64,000 nt of DNA from Thalassotalea sp. Sam97 (GCF_041379765.1 NZ_CP166919.1:620001-684000); one strand, 5' to 3'; positions 38,001 through 47,620 are shown, counted from the first letter of the stretch. Translations and numbers: made by a program. The notes: a model not told the origin generated them from the letters alone.

Positions 38001-38707
38001 TCAAAGCGCGTGCCATTTTTGGATTATACCCAGCGGCGAGTGATGGCGATGATATTTTGGTTTACGCCGATGAGAGTAAACAGCAGGTACTTAAAAGACT
38101 GGCCCATTTACGTCAACAAACTGCAAAACCAGCAGGTCAATTTAACCGTTGCTTAAGTGATTATGTGGCAAGCCACGATTCTGGTATTGACGATTACATC
38201 GGTGCGTTCGCCGTATCGTCGGGCTTTGGTGTTGATGACTTGGTGGCAAAGTATGACGCTGAGCATGATACCTATAACTCGATTTTGCTCAAAGCCGTAG
38301 CCGATAGGCTTGCCGAAGCCAGCGCCGAATATTTGCACGAACAAGTGCGTAAACATTACTGGGGTTATAGCGCCAACGAAGACTTTGATAATGAATCATT
38401 AATCCGCGAGCAATACCAAGGTATTCGCCCAGCACCAGGTTACCCTGCTTGCCCAGAGCATACCGAAAAACAATCCCTTTGGGATTTACTTGATGTTGAA
38501 AACAACATTGGTATGGAGCTCACCTCAAGCTACGCCATGTGGCCAGGAGCCGCTGTGAGTGGTTGGTACTTTGCCCATCCACAAAGTAAATACTTTGCCG
38601 TTGCTAAAGTTGATAAACAACAAGCTGAAAGCTATGCCGAGCGCAAAGGCTGGTCATTAAGCGAAGCGGAAAAATGGCTCGCGCCAAATTTGAATTACGA
38701 GCCGTAA
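35021..38707 (+). CDS. metH: Cobalamin-dependent methionine synthase MetH
   Basis: Transfers the methyl group of methyltetrahydrofolate to homocysteine via cobalamin. A GTG start at 35021 with GGAAG upstream gives 1228 residues (E. coli 1227). Domains in order: homocysteine-binding (LVLDGAMGTMIQ near 18-29; zinc Cys in GGCCGTTPEH), pterin-binding (VNAGERTNVTGS near 358-369), B12-binding with lower ligand His in DVHDIGKNIVG, and the C-terminal AdoMet reactivation domain (RPAPGYPACPEHTEK). It presumes a cobalamin supply. Confidence 0.98.
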   Translation: MTSSSHTLLEQQLSERILVLDGAMGTMIQQHQFSEADFRGERFAKWPCDLKGNNDLLVLTQPEVIKDIHRQYLLAGADIIETNSFNATRIAMADYDMQEISAEINLQAAHIARQIADEVTSLQPDKPRFVAGVLGPTNRTCSLSPDVNDPAFRNISFHELAAAYRESTMALIDGGVDIIMIETIFDTLNAKAAIFAIEDVFAERQLRLPIMISGTITDASGRTLSGQTTEAFYNSLRHANPIAIGLNCALGPVELRQYIEELRNISDFAISAHPNAGLPNAFGEYDFTVADMNAHIKEWAESGFLNIVGGCCGTTPEHIRGIADTVKNIKPRTITAQPIACRLSGLEALNIDDNSLFVNAGERTNVTGSAIFKRLITEQKYDDAIAVALQQVENGAQIIDINMDEGMLDSQAAMVTFLNLIAGEPDIAKVPVMLDSSKWEIIEAGLQCIQGKGIVNSISLKEGEQAFKRQAELIRRYGAAVIIMAFDEVGQADTKQRKVEICQRAYHILVDELNFPPEDIIFDPNIFAIATGIEEHDNYAVDFIEATKEIKQTLPHAMISGGVSNVSFSFRGNNPVREAIHAVFLYHAIKNGMDMGIVNAGQLAIYQDIPKDLLQAVEDVVLNSDNGATERLLTIAEQYRNQASGQTSKVDLTWRELPVNKRLEHALVKGINEYIVADTEEARLAAEHPLQVIEGPLMDGMNVVGDLFGEGQMFLPQVVKSARVMKQAVAHLQPFIEASKTTSKSNGKILLATVKGDVHDIGKNIVGVVLQCNNYQVIDLGVMVPCDKILQVAKQEQVDIIGLSGLITPSLDEMVHVAKEMQRLDFDLPLLIGGATTSKAHTAVKIDQQYQHPVVYVANASRSVSVVNALLNDKLKADLVQRTEKEYETVRQRHSQKGPRSELHSLADARANAFVADFNDYTPVKPNKLGVTVLDKLDLNVVRNYIDWTPFFLTWQLSGKYPAILEHELIGEEASKLFNDANRMLDELIAKDTIKARAIFGLYPAASDGDDILVYADESKQQVLKRLAHLRQQTAKPAGQFNRCLSDYVASHDSGIDDYIGAFAVSSGFGVDDLVAKYDAEHDTYNSILLKAVADRLAEASAEYLHEQVRKHYWGYSANEDFDNESLIREQYQGIRPAPGYPACPEHTEKQSLWDLLDVENNIGMELTSSYAMWPGAAVSGWYFAHPQSKYFAVAKVDKQQAESYAERKGWSLSEAEKWLAPNLNYEP

Positions 38708-38790
38708 TGATGATTAAAGGGTTAATAAGGTCATATCTTCAATTTAGATAGAATAAACAATAATTTAACTGGATGGGTTAAATAGTAGTG

Positions 38791-39231
38791 ATGTGCAAAG
38801 TTTTAACGGAGTGCGATAAAACTCTTCTTACGAAAGTTAATAATTTGAGAAGAAAAGTTTCATTGCAAGAAAAGAGTATTCTTAAGCAAGATTGCTTTTA
38901 TTTAAGTGAGTTTATATTCGATAGGTTACTGATTTTTGAACAGAACGAAAAGCTAGAAGCATATTTAACACTTAGCTCTGAGGGACCAAACTTCCCTAGT
39001 AGTGAGATACATTTGAATATTTTTGTTGATCCGGATGTTCAGAATCAGGGGCATGGCACAAGATTAATTAACCAGGCAAAGCATGTAGCTGAAGAACTTG
39101 GTAAAAATAAAATTACGATTATGGTTAAGAAATATAGACCCGAGCTATATTCATACTATGAGAAGCATGGATTTAAGTTATCTAGCGAGAATAAATTTTG
39201 CTGGAATATGGCTTTTAACCTAACAGTTTAA
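38791..39231 (+). CDS. GNAT-family N-acetyltransferase
   Basis: A 146-residue protein; ATG 38791 is chosen over GTG 38788. The acetyl-CoA loop is DVQNQGHGTRLINQA (about 91-105), followed by KNKITIMVKKYRPELYSYYEKHGFK, the usual GNAT beta-strand, Tyr and C-terminal pattern. The substrate cannot be predicted. It is clearly more AT-rich than its neighbours and breaks the interval between metH and the tricorn protease, which suggests recent acquisition. Confidence 0.82.
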   Translation: MCKVLTECDKTLLTKVNNLRRKVSLQEKSILKQDCFYLSEFIFDRLLIFEQNEKLEAYLTLSSEGPNFPSSEIHLNIFVDPDVQNQGHGTRLINQAKHVAEELGKNKITIMVKKYRPELYSYYEKHGFKLSSENKFCWNMAFNLTV

Positions 39232-39245
39232 ATCGAGACAAAATA

Positions 39246-39270
39246 AAAGGGCATCTATGATGCCCTTTTA
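39246..39270. terminator. Bidirectional terminator between the GNAT gene and the tricorn protease
   Basis: AAAAGGGCATC and GATGCCCTTTT pair around a short TAT-type loop. Flanking A and T tracts let it serve both converging genes. Confidence 0.88.
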
Positions 39271-39290
39271 CATTTCTAATTTACTAGCAA

Positions 39291-42200
39291 TTACTGAATC
39301 TTAAACACATCAGCCGCTGGGCCCGTTTTCGGCATTGGCTTAGCGTTTAATGGCGCAATTGATTCCGCTTTTAGTTTGTAATTTAGGTATTCAATACCTT
39401 TTTCTAGCTGAGCATCAAAGCCGTTAAAGGTGGCGTACGGCAGATTATCTACTTCAATATCTGGCGATACACCGGTACCTTCTACTACCCATGTGCCATC
39501 CATTGAGTACTGTGGTAATTCCGCAACACGCGCCATGCCGTTATCGGTTAAGCGGTTACGACCCGTTAACCATACACCGGCACCTGCCGTTTGCTTACCA
39601 ATCAGTGGGGCTAAACCAAGCGATTTTATCGCTGCTGAGAAGGTTTCACCGTCAGAGTAGGTTAGCTGATCGGTGAGGACCACTAAGTGACCTCGGAAGG
39701 TTTGCTGCATATTGGTGTATGGCGCGCTGTCACGCTCTTGCCAAAACATCCATGCTTTACGCAACAGTTTTTCAATTAGCCAGCTGTCAATGTTACCGCC
39801 ACGGTTACGGCGCACATCAATGATTAAACCGTCTTTTTCTATGTTGTCGTAAAACTCACGGGCAAAGCTGTTAATGTCGCGCGAGGTCATCGCATTCATG
39901 TGCAAGTAACCAATATCGCTGTTGGCTTTAGTGACCAATTGCTTATTATGCTCTACCCAATCAAGGTAGCGCATATTGGCATCGCTACGTGTTGTTGCCG
40001 GCACAACAACGGTTTGGTGAGTTTTGCCTTTGCGCTCTAGGGTTAACAACACTTGCTTGCCCGCTTGATTGCGCAGTGCTTTGTGCATAGCGACTAGCGA
40101 ATCAACCGCTTGGTTATTAATATGGGTGATAATATCGCCTTCAAGAGCATTAACTTCGGCTTTAGCTAAAGGCGACGCAAACGATGGAATATCTTTATCG
40201 GCATCGAATATATCATCAATGCGAATACCGTCTTTCACTTCGCTAAAGCGACCACCTAAGGTACTGCCTTTCGGTGCGTTGCTATTTTTTGGCATATCGC
40301 CGCCACGCACTTGTGAGTGCAGGGCATTTAGCTCGCCCATCATTTGCGCGAAAATATCGTTTAGTTCGCTGCGTGAGGTGATGCGATCAACCAGTGGTTG
40401 ATACTTTTCTTTAACGGCTTGCCAGTCTAGGCCGCGCATATTGGCATCGAATAAAAATTCACGGTGCATAAGCCACGCATCTTCAAACATTTGTTGCCAC
40501 TCATCGGCTGGCGAAAACGACAGTTGCCATTGCTTTGAATTGACTTGGTGATCAGCTAATGTTTTTGCTGCTTTTTCTCCAGCAGGAAGTAAATATAATG
40601 CGGTTTCATTACCCGCTTTTTTCGCTACCAGTATGGTTTTGCCATCGGCGGCAAGTTGGTAACCACGAACATCGCTAATAAAAGTATCGGCTTTAATGTT
40701 ACGGTTGGCGTTTTTAATAAACTGGATATCGCGTTTGTTGCCATTTCTAACCGTGACATAGAGGCCTTTATCATTGGCGCTTAGATCACTGTAATTACCA
40801 TTTGCAACGGGTACTTGGTAAAGCTTGTCGGTAATCGCTTGCCAGTTTACTTTGGCTTTGTCGTTATCCTTATTGTCCTGGTCTTTATCATTTTTGTTTG
40901 TTTCAGACGCCGCGTGATCAAGCTCGGTTAATGTTTTAAACGGGAAACTTGCTTGATCAGTCAGTTGATAGGCATAAATTAGACCACGCTTATCAAACGC
41001 CGGGCCTAAATTACGATCGCCCCAAGGCGAGCTTGGCGATGATGCAAAGTGACGATTCGAGATAAAATACAACCAGTTACCATCAGGCGAAAACGCAGGC
41101 GAGAATGCTTCGTATTTATCAGAGGTGATAAATTGCTCGGTTTGTTCCGTTAGTGAATATAAGCGTATGCTAGTGCGTTGGCGATCGGTGTGATCACCGC
41201 TAAAGGCGATAAGATTACTGTCGCTTGACCAAACCACAGAGTTATATGCCGAAAAACCACTGCCGTTGCTGGCAATTTTTTTGTTGGCTAACGTCTCAAG
41301 GTTTAATAACCATAAATCACCGTTACGATCGTCATGGGCTAAGTATTTGCCGTCTGGTGATGGATAAAGGTTCCAGCGATAGCTATCACCATTTTTGGTT
41401 AACTGCGTGCCGTTATCAGAACCATCGGCTGCAAAGCGCCAAATTTCATGTTCGCCACTGGCGTCATTAATGGTGAAGACATATTTACCATCACTGGATA
41501 ATACCGCGGCACGGTTACGGCTTTGCGCAGGCGTGTTGATTTCCACTAAACGGCTTTGGTCGGCAGCAGCGACCGCCAATTTACCACGAGCGGTAATCAC
41601 CACTTTGTTACCCGCTTTGGCAACGGCGGCATTATTAAAGTAATTGAGTGGCTTGTTATCCCAACGCTCTTGGCGTTCGCTAAAATCGGAAACAAGTGAA
41701 ATGTCGATGCGCTTATCGCTGTTATCATCTAGGTTAAATTGATGAATATCCGCGCCCAACTGGTAAACAACAGTATTGTTGTTATTCGATGCTAAACGAA
41801 TCGACCAATCTTGGTGCTTAGTAAGCTGCTTTTTGTCGCTACCGTCAATGTTCATTGACCATAAGTTATCGCTACCGCTGGCGTCTGATACAAAGTACAC
41901 CTTATTGTTGTAATACATAGGCTCACGAACAGAACCTTGGTGATCTTTGCTTAATAACATTGCTTCTTGTTTGCTATCCATTTGCCAGCGCCATAGCTGG
42001 CCTTGCGCACCACCGCGATAAACCTTGCTATTATCACCGGTTACTTGTAATCCAAAGCGAGTGAAAAATAAATGCTTACCATCACTTGATACAGCACCTT
42101 CAATGGCATCTGCCAGCGGAATCTCTTTGGTTTTCAAGGTGTTTGGATTGACGGTTTTTAATGTCCAGTAATTGGCTGGGCCAAAGCCGGCATTGGTGGC

Positions 42201-42584
42201 GTAAATAACTTCGCCTGATGGCGTCCAACCTTGCACACGTACGCGGGAATTTTCATAGCTAAGGCGAGTTGGTGTACCACCGTTCAATGGCATAAGGTAA
42301 GCTTCGTCGGTGCCTTCATAGTTGGCCACATAAGCGATAAATTTACCATCGGGTGAAATGCTCGCCATGGTTTCATTACTAGCATGGGTCGTTAGGCGTT
42401 GAGCTTTAGCTACGTTGCTGTTATCTGCGCTGATTTTGCTATGCCATAAGTCACCTTCGGCGGTAAATACCAATGAATCGTTGTGTAACGCAGGTGAACT
42501 AAAATAACCTAATTTTTGTTCAGCGTAAGCGTTGGTTGTCGCCAAAGCAATCATGCCGGCAAGAATCGACTTCTTTAACCTCAT
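39291..42584 (-). CDS. Secreted tricorn-type protease (S41 family)
   Basis: A 1097-residue protein of the tricorn core protease family. The ATG at 42584 is preferred over 42596 because GAGGG lies just 5' of it. A signal peptide (LKKSILAGMIALATTNAYAE) directs it to the periplasm. Order: six-bladed then seven-bladed beta-propeller region with many SPDGK and SSDG repeats (about 30-660), a PDZ-like segment near 750-860, and an S41 catalytic domain with VRRNRGGNIDSW and the Ser region LTYSDGETFSAA near 985. It probably trims peptides imported across the outer membrane. Confidence 0.93.
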   Translation of the reverse strand: MRLKKSILAGMIALATTNAYAEQKLGYFSSPALHNDSLVFTAEGDLWHSKISADNSNVAKAQRLTTHASNETMASISPDGKFIAYVANYEGTDEAYLMPLNGGTPTRLSYENSRVRVQGWTPSGEVIYATNAGFGPANYWTLKTVNPNTLKTKEIPLADAIEGAVSSDGKHLFFTRFGLQVTGDNSKVYRGGAQGQLWRWQMDSKQEAMLLSKDHQGSVREPMYYNNKVYFVSDASGSDNLWSMNIDGSDKKQLTKHQDWSIRLASNNNNTVVYQLGADIHQFNLDDNSDKRIDISLVSDFSERQERWDNKPLNYFNNAAVAKAGNKVVITARGKLAVAAADQSRLVEINTPAQSRNRAAVLSSDGKYVFTINDASGEHEIWRFAADGSDNGTQLTKNGDSYRWNLYPSPDGKYLAHDDRNGDLWLLNLETLANKKIASNGSGFSAYNSVVWSSDSNLIAFSGDHTDRQRTSIRLYSLTEQTEQFITSDKYEAFSPAFSPDGNWLYFISNRHFASSPSSPWGDRNLGPAFDKRGLIYAYQLTDQASFPFKTLTELDHAASETNKNDKDQDNKDNDKAKVNWQAITDKLYQVPVANGNYSDLSANDKGLYVTVRNGNKRDIQFIKNANRNIKADTFISDVRGYQLAADGKTILVAKKAGNETALYLLPAGEKAAKTLADHQVNSKQWQLSFSPADEWQQMFEDAWLMHREFLFDANMRGLDWQAVKEKYQPLVDRITSRSELNDIFAQMMGELNALHSQVRGGDMPKNSNAPKGSTLGGRFSEVKDGIRIDDIFDADKDIPSFASPLAKAEVNALEGDIITHINNQAVDSLVAMHKALRNQAGKQVLLTLERKGKTHQTVVVPATTRSDANMRYLDWVEHNKQLVTKANSDIGYLHMNAMTSRDINSFAREFYDNIEKDGLIIDVRRNRGGNIDSWLIEKLLRKAWMFWQERDSAPYTNMQQTFRGHLVVLTDQLTYSDGETFSAAIKSLGLAPLIGKQTAGAGVWLTGRNRLTDNGMARVAELPQYSMDGTWVVEGTGVSPDIEVDNLPYATFNGFDAQLEKGIEYLNYKLKAESIAPLNAKPMPKTGPAADVFKIQ

Positions 42585-42820
42585 TCTATCCCTCATCTAA
42601 TGTCTTTATTGGTGTTTATTATTGTTGTTGCTCGCCATGAATATAGTGGTTAGCGCAACATTGATGTGTTTCGATTGTAGCGTTAATACGTTATGGTTTG
42701 GGAAAAAGTTAGTTAATTTGCCAATTTTTTTCAGTTTGCTAGAAATACTGAATTATTGAACTGTATTTTTATTTTTATGTCGGTAAAATAGGCGAGTTTT
42801 CAAACATTAAAAGGTTATCC

Positions 42821-43282
42821 GTGACAAGCCATACAGAGCCGAGTATCAATAAAGCGGTGAAGAAGGCAGCGTACAATTATTTGGCTCGCCGAGAACATTC
42901 GCGTGACGAATTAAAGCAAAAATTACGACAAAAAGAATTTGCTGACAGCGACATTGAACTGGTGCTCGATAAGTTACAAGAGCATGATATTCAAAGCGAT
43001 TTACGTTATGCAGAAAGTATGTTGCGGCAACGGGTTGCCAAAGGCTATGGCTACGCCTACATCAACAATGAATTAAAACAAAAAGGCTTACACAGCCGTG
43101 TGATCCGCCAAGCATTTGCAAGCGAAGCGGTTGACTGGTTTGAATTAGCGCAGCAGGTTTATCAAAAACGTTTTGCTGATAACGCCATTGTTGATCAAAA
43201 AGATAAAGCCAAACGCATGAGATTTTTACAATATCGCGGATTTGATTTCGAACAGATTTCAGCTGCGATGAGCTTAGATTAA
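42821..43282 (+). CDS. recX: RecA regulatory protein RecX
   Basis: Binds RecA filaments and limits their extension. GTG start at 42821; 153 residues, made of three-helix RecX repeats: AYNYLARREHSRDELKQKL near 17-35, LDKLQEHDIQSDLRYAES near 49-66 and QYRGFDFEQISAAM at the end. It is 11 bases before alaS. In E. coli the order is recA-recX-alaS; here about 9 kb separate recA and recX. Confidence 0.94.
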   Translation: MTSHTEPSINKAVKKAAYNYLARREHSRDELKQKLRQKEFADSDIELVLDKLQEHDIQSDLRYAESMLRQRVAKGYGYAYINNELKQKGLHSRVIRQAFASEAVDWFELAQQVYQKRFADNAIVDQKDKAKRMRFLQYRGFDFEQISAAMSLD

Positions 43283-43293
43283 GTTGGACGAAG

Positions 43294-45918
43294 ATGATGA
43301 TTAAATCCAGTGCCCAAATCAGACAGGCATTCCTAGACCATTTTGCTAAACAACAACACCAAGTCGTTGCTAGCAGTTCGCTAGTACCTGGTAATGATGC
43401 CACCTTGCTATTTACTAACGCAGGCATGGTGCAATTTAAAGATGCATTCCTAGGCGCGGAAAAACGCAGTTATACACGAGCCACATCTTCTCAACGTTGT
43501 GTGCGCGCCGGTGGTAAACACAATGACCTAGAAAACGTAGGTTACACCGCACGTCACCATACCTTCTTTGAAATGTTAGGTAACTTCAGTTTTGGTGATT
43601 ACTTTAAGCAAGACGCGATTCGTTTTGCTTGGTCATTCTTAACCGAAACGTTAAAGCTGCCAGTTGAAAAACTGATGGTGACGGTTTATGAAACCGACGA
43701 TGAAGCATTCGATATTTGGAACAATGAGATTGGTGTTCCAGCGGAAAAGATCGTTCGCATTGGCGACAAAAAAGGCGGTAAAAAATACGAGTCAGATAAC
43801 TTTTGGTCAATGGGTGATACCGGCCCTTGTGGTCCGTGTACCGAAATATTCTTTGACCACGGCGAGCACATTTGGGGTGGCCCTCCAGGTTCACCTGAAG
43901 AAGATGGCGATCGCTTTATCGAAATTTGGAACTTGGTATTCATGCAGTTCAACCGTCACGCCGACGGTACCATGGAACCATTGCCAAAGCCTGCGGTTGA
44001 TACCGGTATGGGCTTAGAGCGTATTGCTGCGATTATGCAAGGCGTGCATTCAAACTACGAAATCGATATTTTCCAAGGCTTGATCAAAGCGACAGCAGAG
44101 GTGTTAAACGTTAGTGATTTAGACAATAAGTCGCTACGTGTTATTGCCGACCATATTCGTTCATGTAGTTTCTTAATTAGCGATGGTGTGATGCCTTCAA
44201 ACGAAGGTCGTGGTTATGTATTGCGTCGTATTATTCGACGTGCGATTCGTCACGGTCACATCTTAGGCTCTAAAGACGTATTCTTCTACAAGCTTGTTGG
44301 CGCATTGATTGAGCAAATGGGCGACGCATACCCAGAGCTTGAGCAACAACGCAGCGTACTGGAAAAAATCCTTAAGGTTGAAGAAGAGCAATTTAGACGT
44401 ACCCTTGATCGTGGTATGAACTTACTTAACGACGTTATCGCTAACCTTGAAGGTGATACCATTGCCGGTAAAGATGTATTTAAGTTGTACGATACCTACG
44501 GTTTTCCTGCCGATTTAACGGCGGATATTGCTCGTGAAAATAACATTGCTATCGACCAACAAGGTTTCGATAGCGAGATGCAAGCACAACGTGAGCGTGC
44601 ACAAAAAGCCAGTAACTTTGGTGCTGATTACAACGAGTCGTTAAAGTCAGACAAAACATCGAACTTTGAAGGCTACGACAAGCACAGCTTTAATGCGACT
44701 GTGGTTGAATTATTTAACAGCGAAGGCGCAGTAAGCACGTTAGCAGCGGGCGAAAAGGGCGTGCTGATTTTAGATGCTACGCCATTCTACGCCGAGTCAG
44801 GTGGTCAAGTTGGCGATACCGGTGTGATCAAAACTGCCTCTGGTGAGTTTGTCGTAACAGATACACAAAAATTAGGTAACGCGATTGCACATCACGGTGA
44901 AGCAAAAGCGGATATCCAATTAAACAGCAAAGCTGAAGCGGTAATCGACAGCGAACGTCGCGCTAAAATCATTAAAAACCACTCAGCAACGCATTTGCTG
45001 CACTCTGCCCTGCGCACGGTATTAGGTGAGCACGTAACGCAAAAAGGTTCATTGGTTGATGATCAAAAACTGCGTTTTGACTTCTCGCATTTTGAAGGTG
45101 TAACAGCTGCGCAACTGCAACAAGCTGAGCGCATGGTAAACGAGCAAATTCGTGCTAACCACGGTCAACAAGCAGAATTGATGCATATTGATGCCGCCAA
45201 AGAAAAAGGCGCTATGGCATTATTTGGTGAGAAGTACGAAGACGAAGTGCGTGTTATCACCTTAGGTGATACCTCGACTGAATTATGTGGTGGTGTTCAC
45301 GTTAATCGTACCGGTGATATCGGTTTGTTCAAGATTGTTTCTGAAGGTGGTATTGCTGCAGGTATTCGTCGTATTGAAGCGGTAACCGCAGACGCAGCGC
45401 TTGACTATGTTGACGAGCAAGCGGCGAAACTTGATGCCATTGCTGCTTTAGTGAAATCTGACGCAGCGAACACCTTAGGCAAAGTTGAGCAGATGATGAG
45501 CAAAACTAAGCAATTAGAAAAAGACCTTGCGGCCCTGCAGCAAAAACTAGCTGCTGCTGCCGGTTCTGATTTGCTGTCAAAAGCCATCGACATCAATGGC
45601 GTTAAAGCCTTGATTGCTGATGTCGAAGGTGCCGATCCGAAAGCATTACGCGATATGGTTGATGATCTGAAGAACAAAATGGGTTCAGGTATCGTTATGT
45701 TAGCGCTAGCCAACAACGGTAAAGTTAACTTGATTGCCGGTGTAACCAAAGACTTAATTGGCAAAGTAAAAGCTGGTGATTTAGTTAAAATGGTTGCTGA
45801 ACAGGTTGGTGGTAAAGGCGGCGGTCGTCCAGACATGGCGCAAGCCGGTGGTAGCCAGCCAGAGAATATCCCAACCGCACTAGCCAGCGTAGAAGCTTGG
45901 TTGGCGGAAAAGTTATAA
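43294..45918 (+). CDS. alaS: Alanyl-tRNA synthetase
   Basis: Charges tRNA-Ala. 874 residues (E. coli 876). Class II core with FTNAGMVQFKDAFLG near 37-51, motif 2 and motif 3 (DTGMGLERIAAIMQG near 233-247), editing domain zinc residues HSATHLLH near 565 and CGGVHVNRTGDIG near 667, and the C-Ala domain with PDMAQAGG near the end. The frame starts at ATG 43294, with a second ATG immediately after. It is followed 29 bases later by lysC. Confidence 0.99.
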   Translation: MMIKSSAQIRQAFLDHFAKQQHQVVASSSLVPGNDATLLFTNAGMVQFKDAFLGAEKRSYTRATSSQRCVRAGGKHNDLENVGYTARHHTFFEMLGNFSFGDYFKQDAIRFAWSFLTETLKLPVEKLMVTVYETDDEAFDIWNNEIGVPAEKIVRIGDKKGGKKYESDNFWSMGDTGPCGPCTEIFFDHGEHIWGGPPGSPEEDGDRFIEIWNLVFMQFNRHADGTMEPLPKPAVDTGMGLERIAAIMQGVHSNYEIDIFQGLIKATAEVLNVSDLDNKSLRVIADHIRSCSFLISDGVMPSNEGRGYVLRRIIRRAIRHGHILGSKDVFFYKLVGALIEQMGDAYPELEQQRSVLEKILKVEEEQFRRTLDRGMNLLNDVIANLEGDTIAGKDVFKLYDTYGFPADLTADIARENNIAIDQQGFDSEMQAQRERAQKASNFGADYNESLKSDKTSNFEGYDKHSFNATVVELFNSEGAVSTLAAGEKGVLILDATPFYAESGGQVGDTGVIKTASGEFVVTDTQKLGNAIAHHGEAKADIQLNSKAEAVIDSERRAKIIKNHSATHLLHSALRTVLGEHVTQKGSLVDDQKLRFDFSHFEGVTAAQLQQAERMVNEQIRANHGQQAELMHIDAAKEKGAMALFGEKYEDEVRVITLGDTSTELCGGVHVNRTGDIGLFKIVSEGGIAAGIRRIEAVTADAALDYVDEQAAKLDAIAALVKSDAANTLGKVEQMMSKTKQLEKDLAALQQKLAAAAGSDLLSKAIDINGVKALIADVEGADPKALRDMVDDLKNKMGSGIVMLALANNGKVNLIAGVTKDLIGKVKAGDLVKMVAEQVGGKGGGRPDMAQAGGSQPENIPTALASVEAWLAEKL

Positions 45919-45947
45919 GCGAGTAACCTCTGTATGGCGCAAATCAT

Positions 45948-47159
45948 ATGGCGATAATCGTACAAAAATTTGGGGGAACCTCTGTAGGTTCCCCTTCTCG
46001 TATCGAACAAGTGGCAGACACCATAATAGCCACCAAAAATCAGGGACATGAAGTCGTTGTCGTGGTATCGGCAATGGCAGGGGAGACCAATCGTTTACAG
46101 TCACTGGCAAATGACATTGATGATAACCCGTCGGCACGTGAGCTCGATATGTTGTTGTCATCGGGTGAGCAAGTAACGACAGCCTTGTTGGCCATGGCAT
46201 TGATCAAACGCGGTTATGCGGCAATTTCATTGCTTGGTCACCAAGCGGGTATTTACACCAATAACCGTTTTACCAAAGCCAGAATAAAAGACATTGACTG
46301 TACCCGTATGTTGCAAGAGCTACAACAAGGCCATGTGGTGATTGTTGCTGGTTTTCAGGGGGTTGACCGGGAGGGTAATATTACCACGTTAGGTCGTGGC
46401 GGCTCTGATACCTCAGCAGTAGCGATAGCCGCAGCCTTGCAAGCAAAAGAGTGTCAAATTTTTACCGATGTTGACGGTGTATATACCACAGATCCGCGTA
46501 TTGATAGCAAAGCGACAAAACTGAAACACATCAGTTTTGATGAAATGTTAGAGTTAGCAAGTTGTGGTGCTAAGGTATTGCAATCGCGTTCGGTGGAATT
46601 TGCCGGGCAAAATAAAATGCCACTCCGGGTGTTATCAAGCTTTGAGTCAGGCTCTGGTACACAAATACGTTATGAAGACGATATTGACAATCGCAATCCT
46701 GTAACGGCGGTAGCTGCCTTGCGCGATGAGATATTGGTGAATGTTCGTGTGAGTAAAGAGTCTGCATTAATCCGTAACCAATTATTTAATGCGCTCGCCG
46801 CTGCGGATGTTGAAATTGATATGATCAGCGATTTTGATGGTGAGAATTTTAAAGATCTGAAATTAACCATGGCTCGTAAAGATCTTCATGTGACATCGGA
46901 TTTACTGAGTACTTTGCAAAGTCGCCGTATTATTGACGCATTCAGTATACGTGATGAACTGACGAAAGTGTCTATAGTTGGCAATGGTATGAAGTCGCAC
47001 AGTGGTGTTGCTGCTGATATTTTTAATTGTTTGCACGATGCTGGTGTTGATATTCATTTAATATCTACCTCAGAGATAAAAGTATCAGTGTTAATTAAGC
47101 AGCAGTTTACTGACGTAGCAGTGAAGGCATTGACCCAAAAATTTAATTTAAATGCTTAA
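45948..47159 (+). CDS. lysC: Aspartate kinase (lysine-type, two ACT domains)
   Basis: Phosphorylates aspartate, first step to lysine, threonine and methionine. 403 residues: kinase motif VQKFGGTSVG at about 5-14, LLSSGEQVTTALLAMAL near 69-85 and GRGGSDTSAVAIAAAL near 150-165; two C-terminal ACT domains from about 265 provide feedback control. It is a stand-alone kinase without a homoserine dehydrogenase domain. Order alaS-lysC-csrA is typical of Alteromonadales and Vibrionales. Confidence 0.96.
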   Translation: MAIIVQKFGGTSVGSPSRIEQVADTIIATKNQGHEVVVVVSAMAGETNRLQSLANDIDDNPSARELDMLLSSGEQVTTALLAMALIKRGYAAISLLGHQAGIYTNNRFTKARIKDIDCTRMLQELQQGHVVIVAGFQGVDREGNITTLGRGGSDTSAVAIAAALQAKECQIFTDVDGVYTTDPRIDSKATKLKHISFDEMLELASCGAKVLQSRSVEFAGQNKMPLRVLSSFESGSGTQIRYEDDIDNRNPVTAVAALRDEILVNVRVSKESALIRNQLFNALAAADVEIDMISDFDGENFKDLKLTMARKDLHVTSDLLSTLQSRRIIDAFSIRDELTKVSIVGNGMKSHSGVAADIFNCLHDAGVDIHLISTSEIKVSVLIKQQFTDVAVKALTQKFNLNA

Positions 47160-47294
47160 TTTATTAGGAATTTTTGTTTTTTTTGCTAAATTTAACATCA
47201 AGGCGTGTAAAAAACGGTCTAACGCTATGCTTAATGCAGTGTTATTGGTAAGATAACGCCCGTTTCTGACTAAACAAACATAGGGAGCATTAGG

Positions 47295-47489
47295 ATGCTT
47301 ATTTTAACTCGCAGAGTTGGTGAAACTCTGATGGTTGGTGACGATGTAACAGTCACTGTTTTAGGGGTAAAAGGGAACCAAGTACGCATTGGTGTGAACG
47401 CACCGAAAGAGGTTTCTGTACACCGTGAAGAAATTTATATGCGTATACAGGCAGAAAAAGGCGATCCGGATACTGCTGGTAACCAATAA
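47295..47489 (+). CDS. csrA: Carbon storage regulator CsrA
   Basis: Homodimeric RNA-binding protein that binds GGA motifs in mRNA leaders and controls carbon flux, motility and biofilm. 64 residues starting MLILTRRVGETLMVGDDV; the RNA-binding strands with R44 in VHREEIYMRIQAEK are conserved. AGGGAGC at 47282-47288 lies upstream of the ATG. It lies before tRNA-Ser and tRNA-Arg genes, the same order as csrA-serV-argVYZQ in E. coli. Confidence 0.98.
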   Translation: MLILTRRVGETLMVGDDVTVTVLGVKGNQVRIGVNAPKEVSVHREEIYMRIQAEKGDPDTAGNQ

Positions 47490-47502
47490 TTTTTGTTTTT
47501 TA

Positions 47503-47547
47503 GAAAGGCAACTAGTGTTGATTTTTGTTAACGCTATGTTGCCTTTC
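47503..47547 (+). terminator. Long hairpin after csrA
   Basis: GAAAGGCAAC (47503-47512) pairs with GTTGCCTTTC (47538-47547); inside, AGTGTT and AACGCT extend the stem. A modest GTTTT run follows. It probably terminates csrA before the tRNA promoter. Confidence 0.6.
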
Positions 47548-47620
47548 TTGCGTTTTAGACCGAAAAATATTCTGTTTGTTTGAAATGTCAGCAAACAGTA
47601 AAAAAAGATAAAAAAACCCT

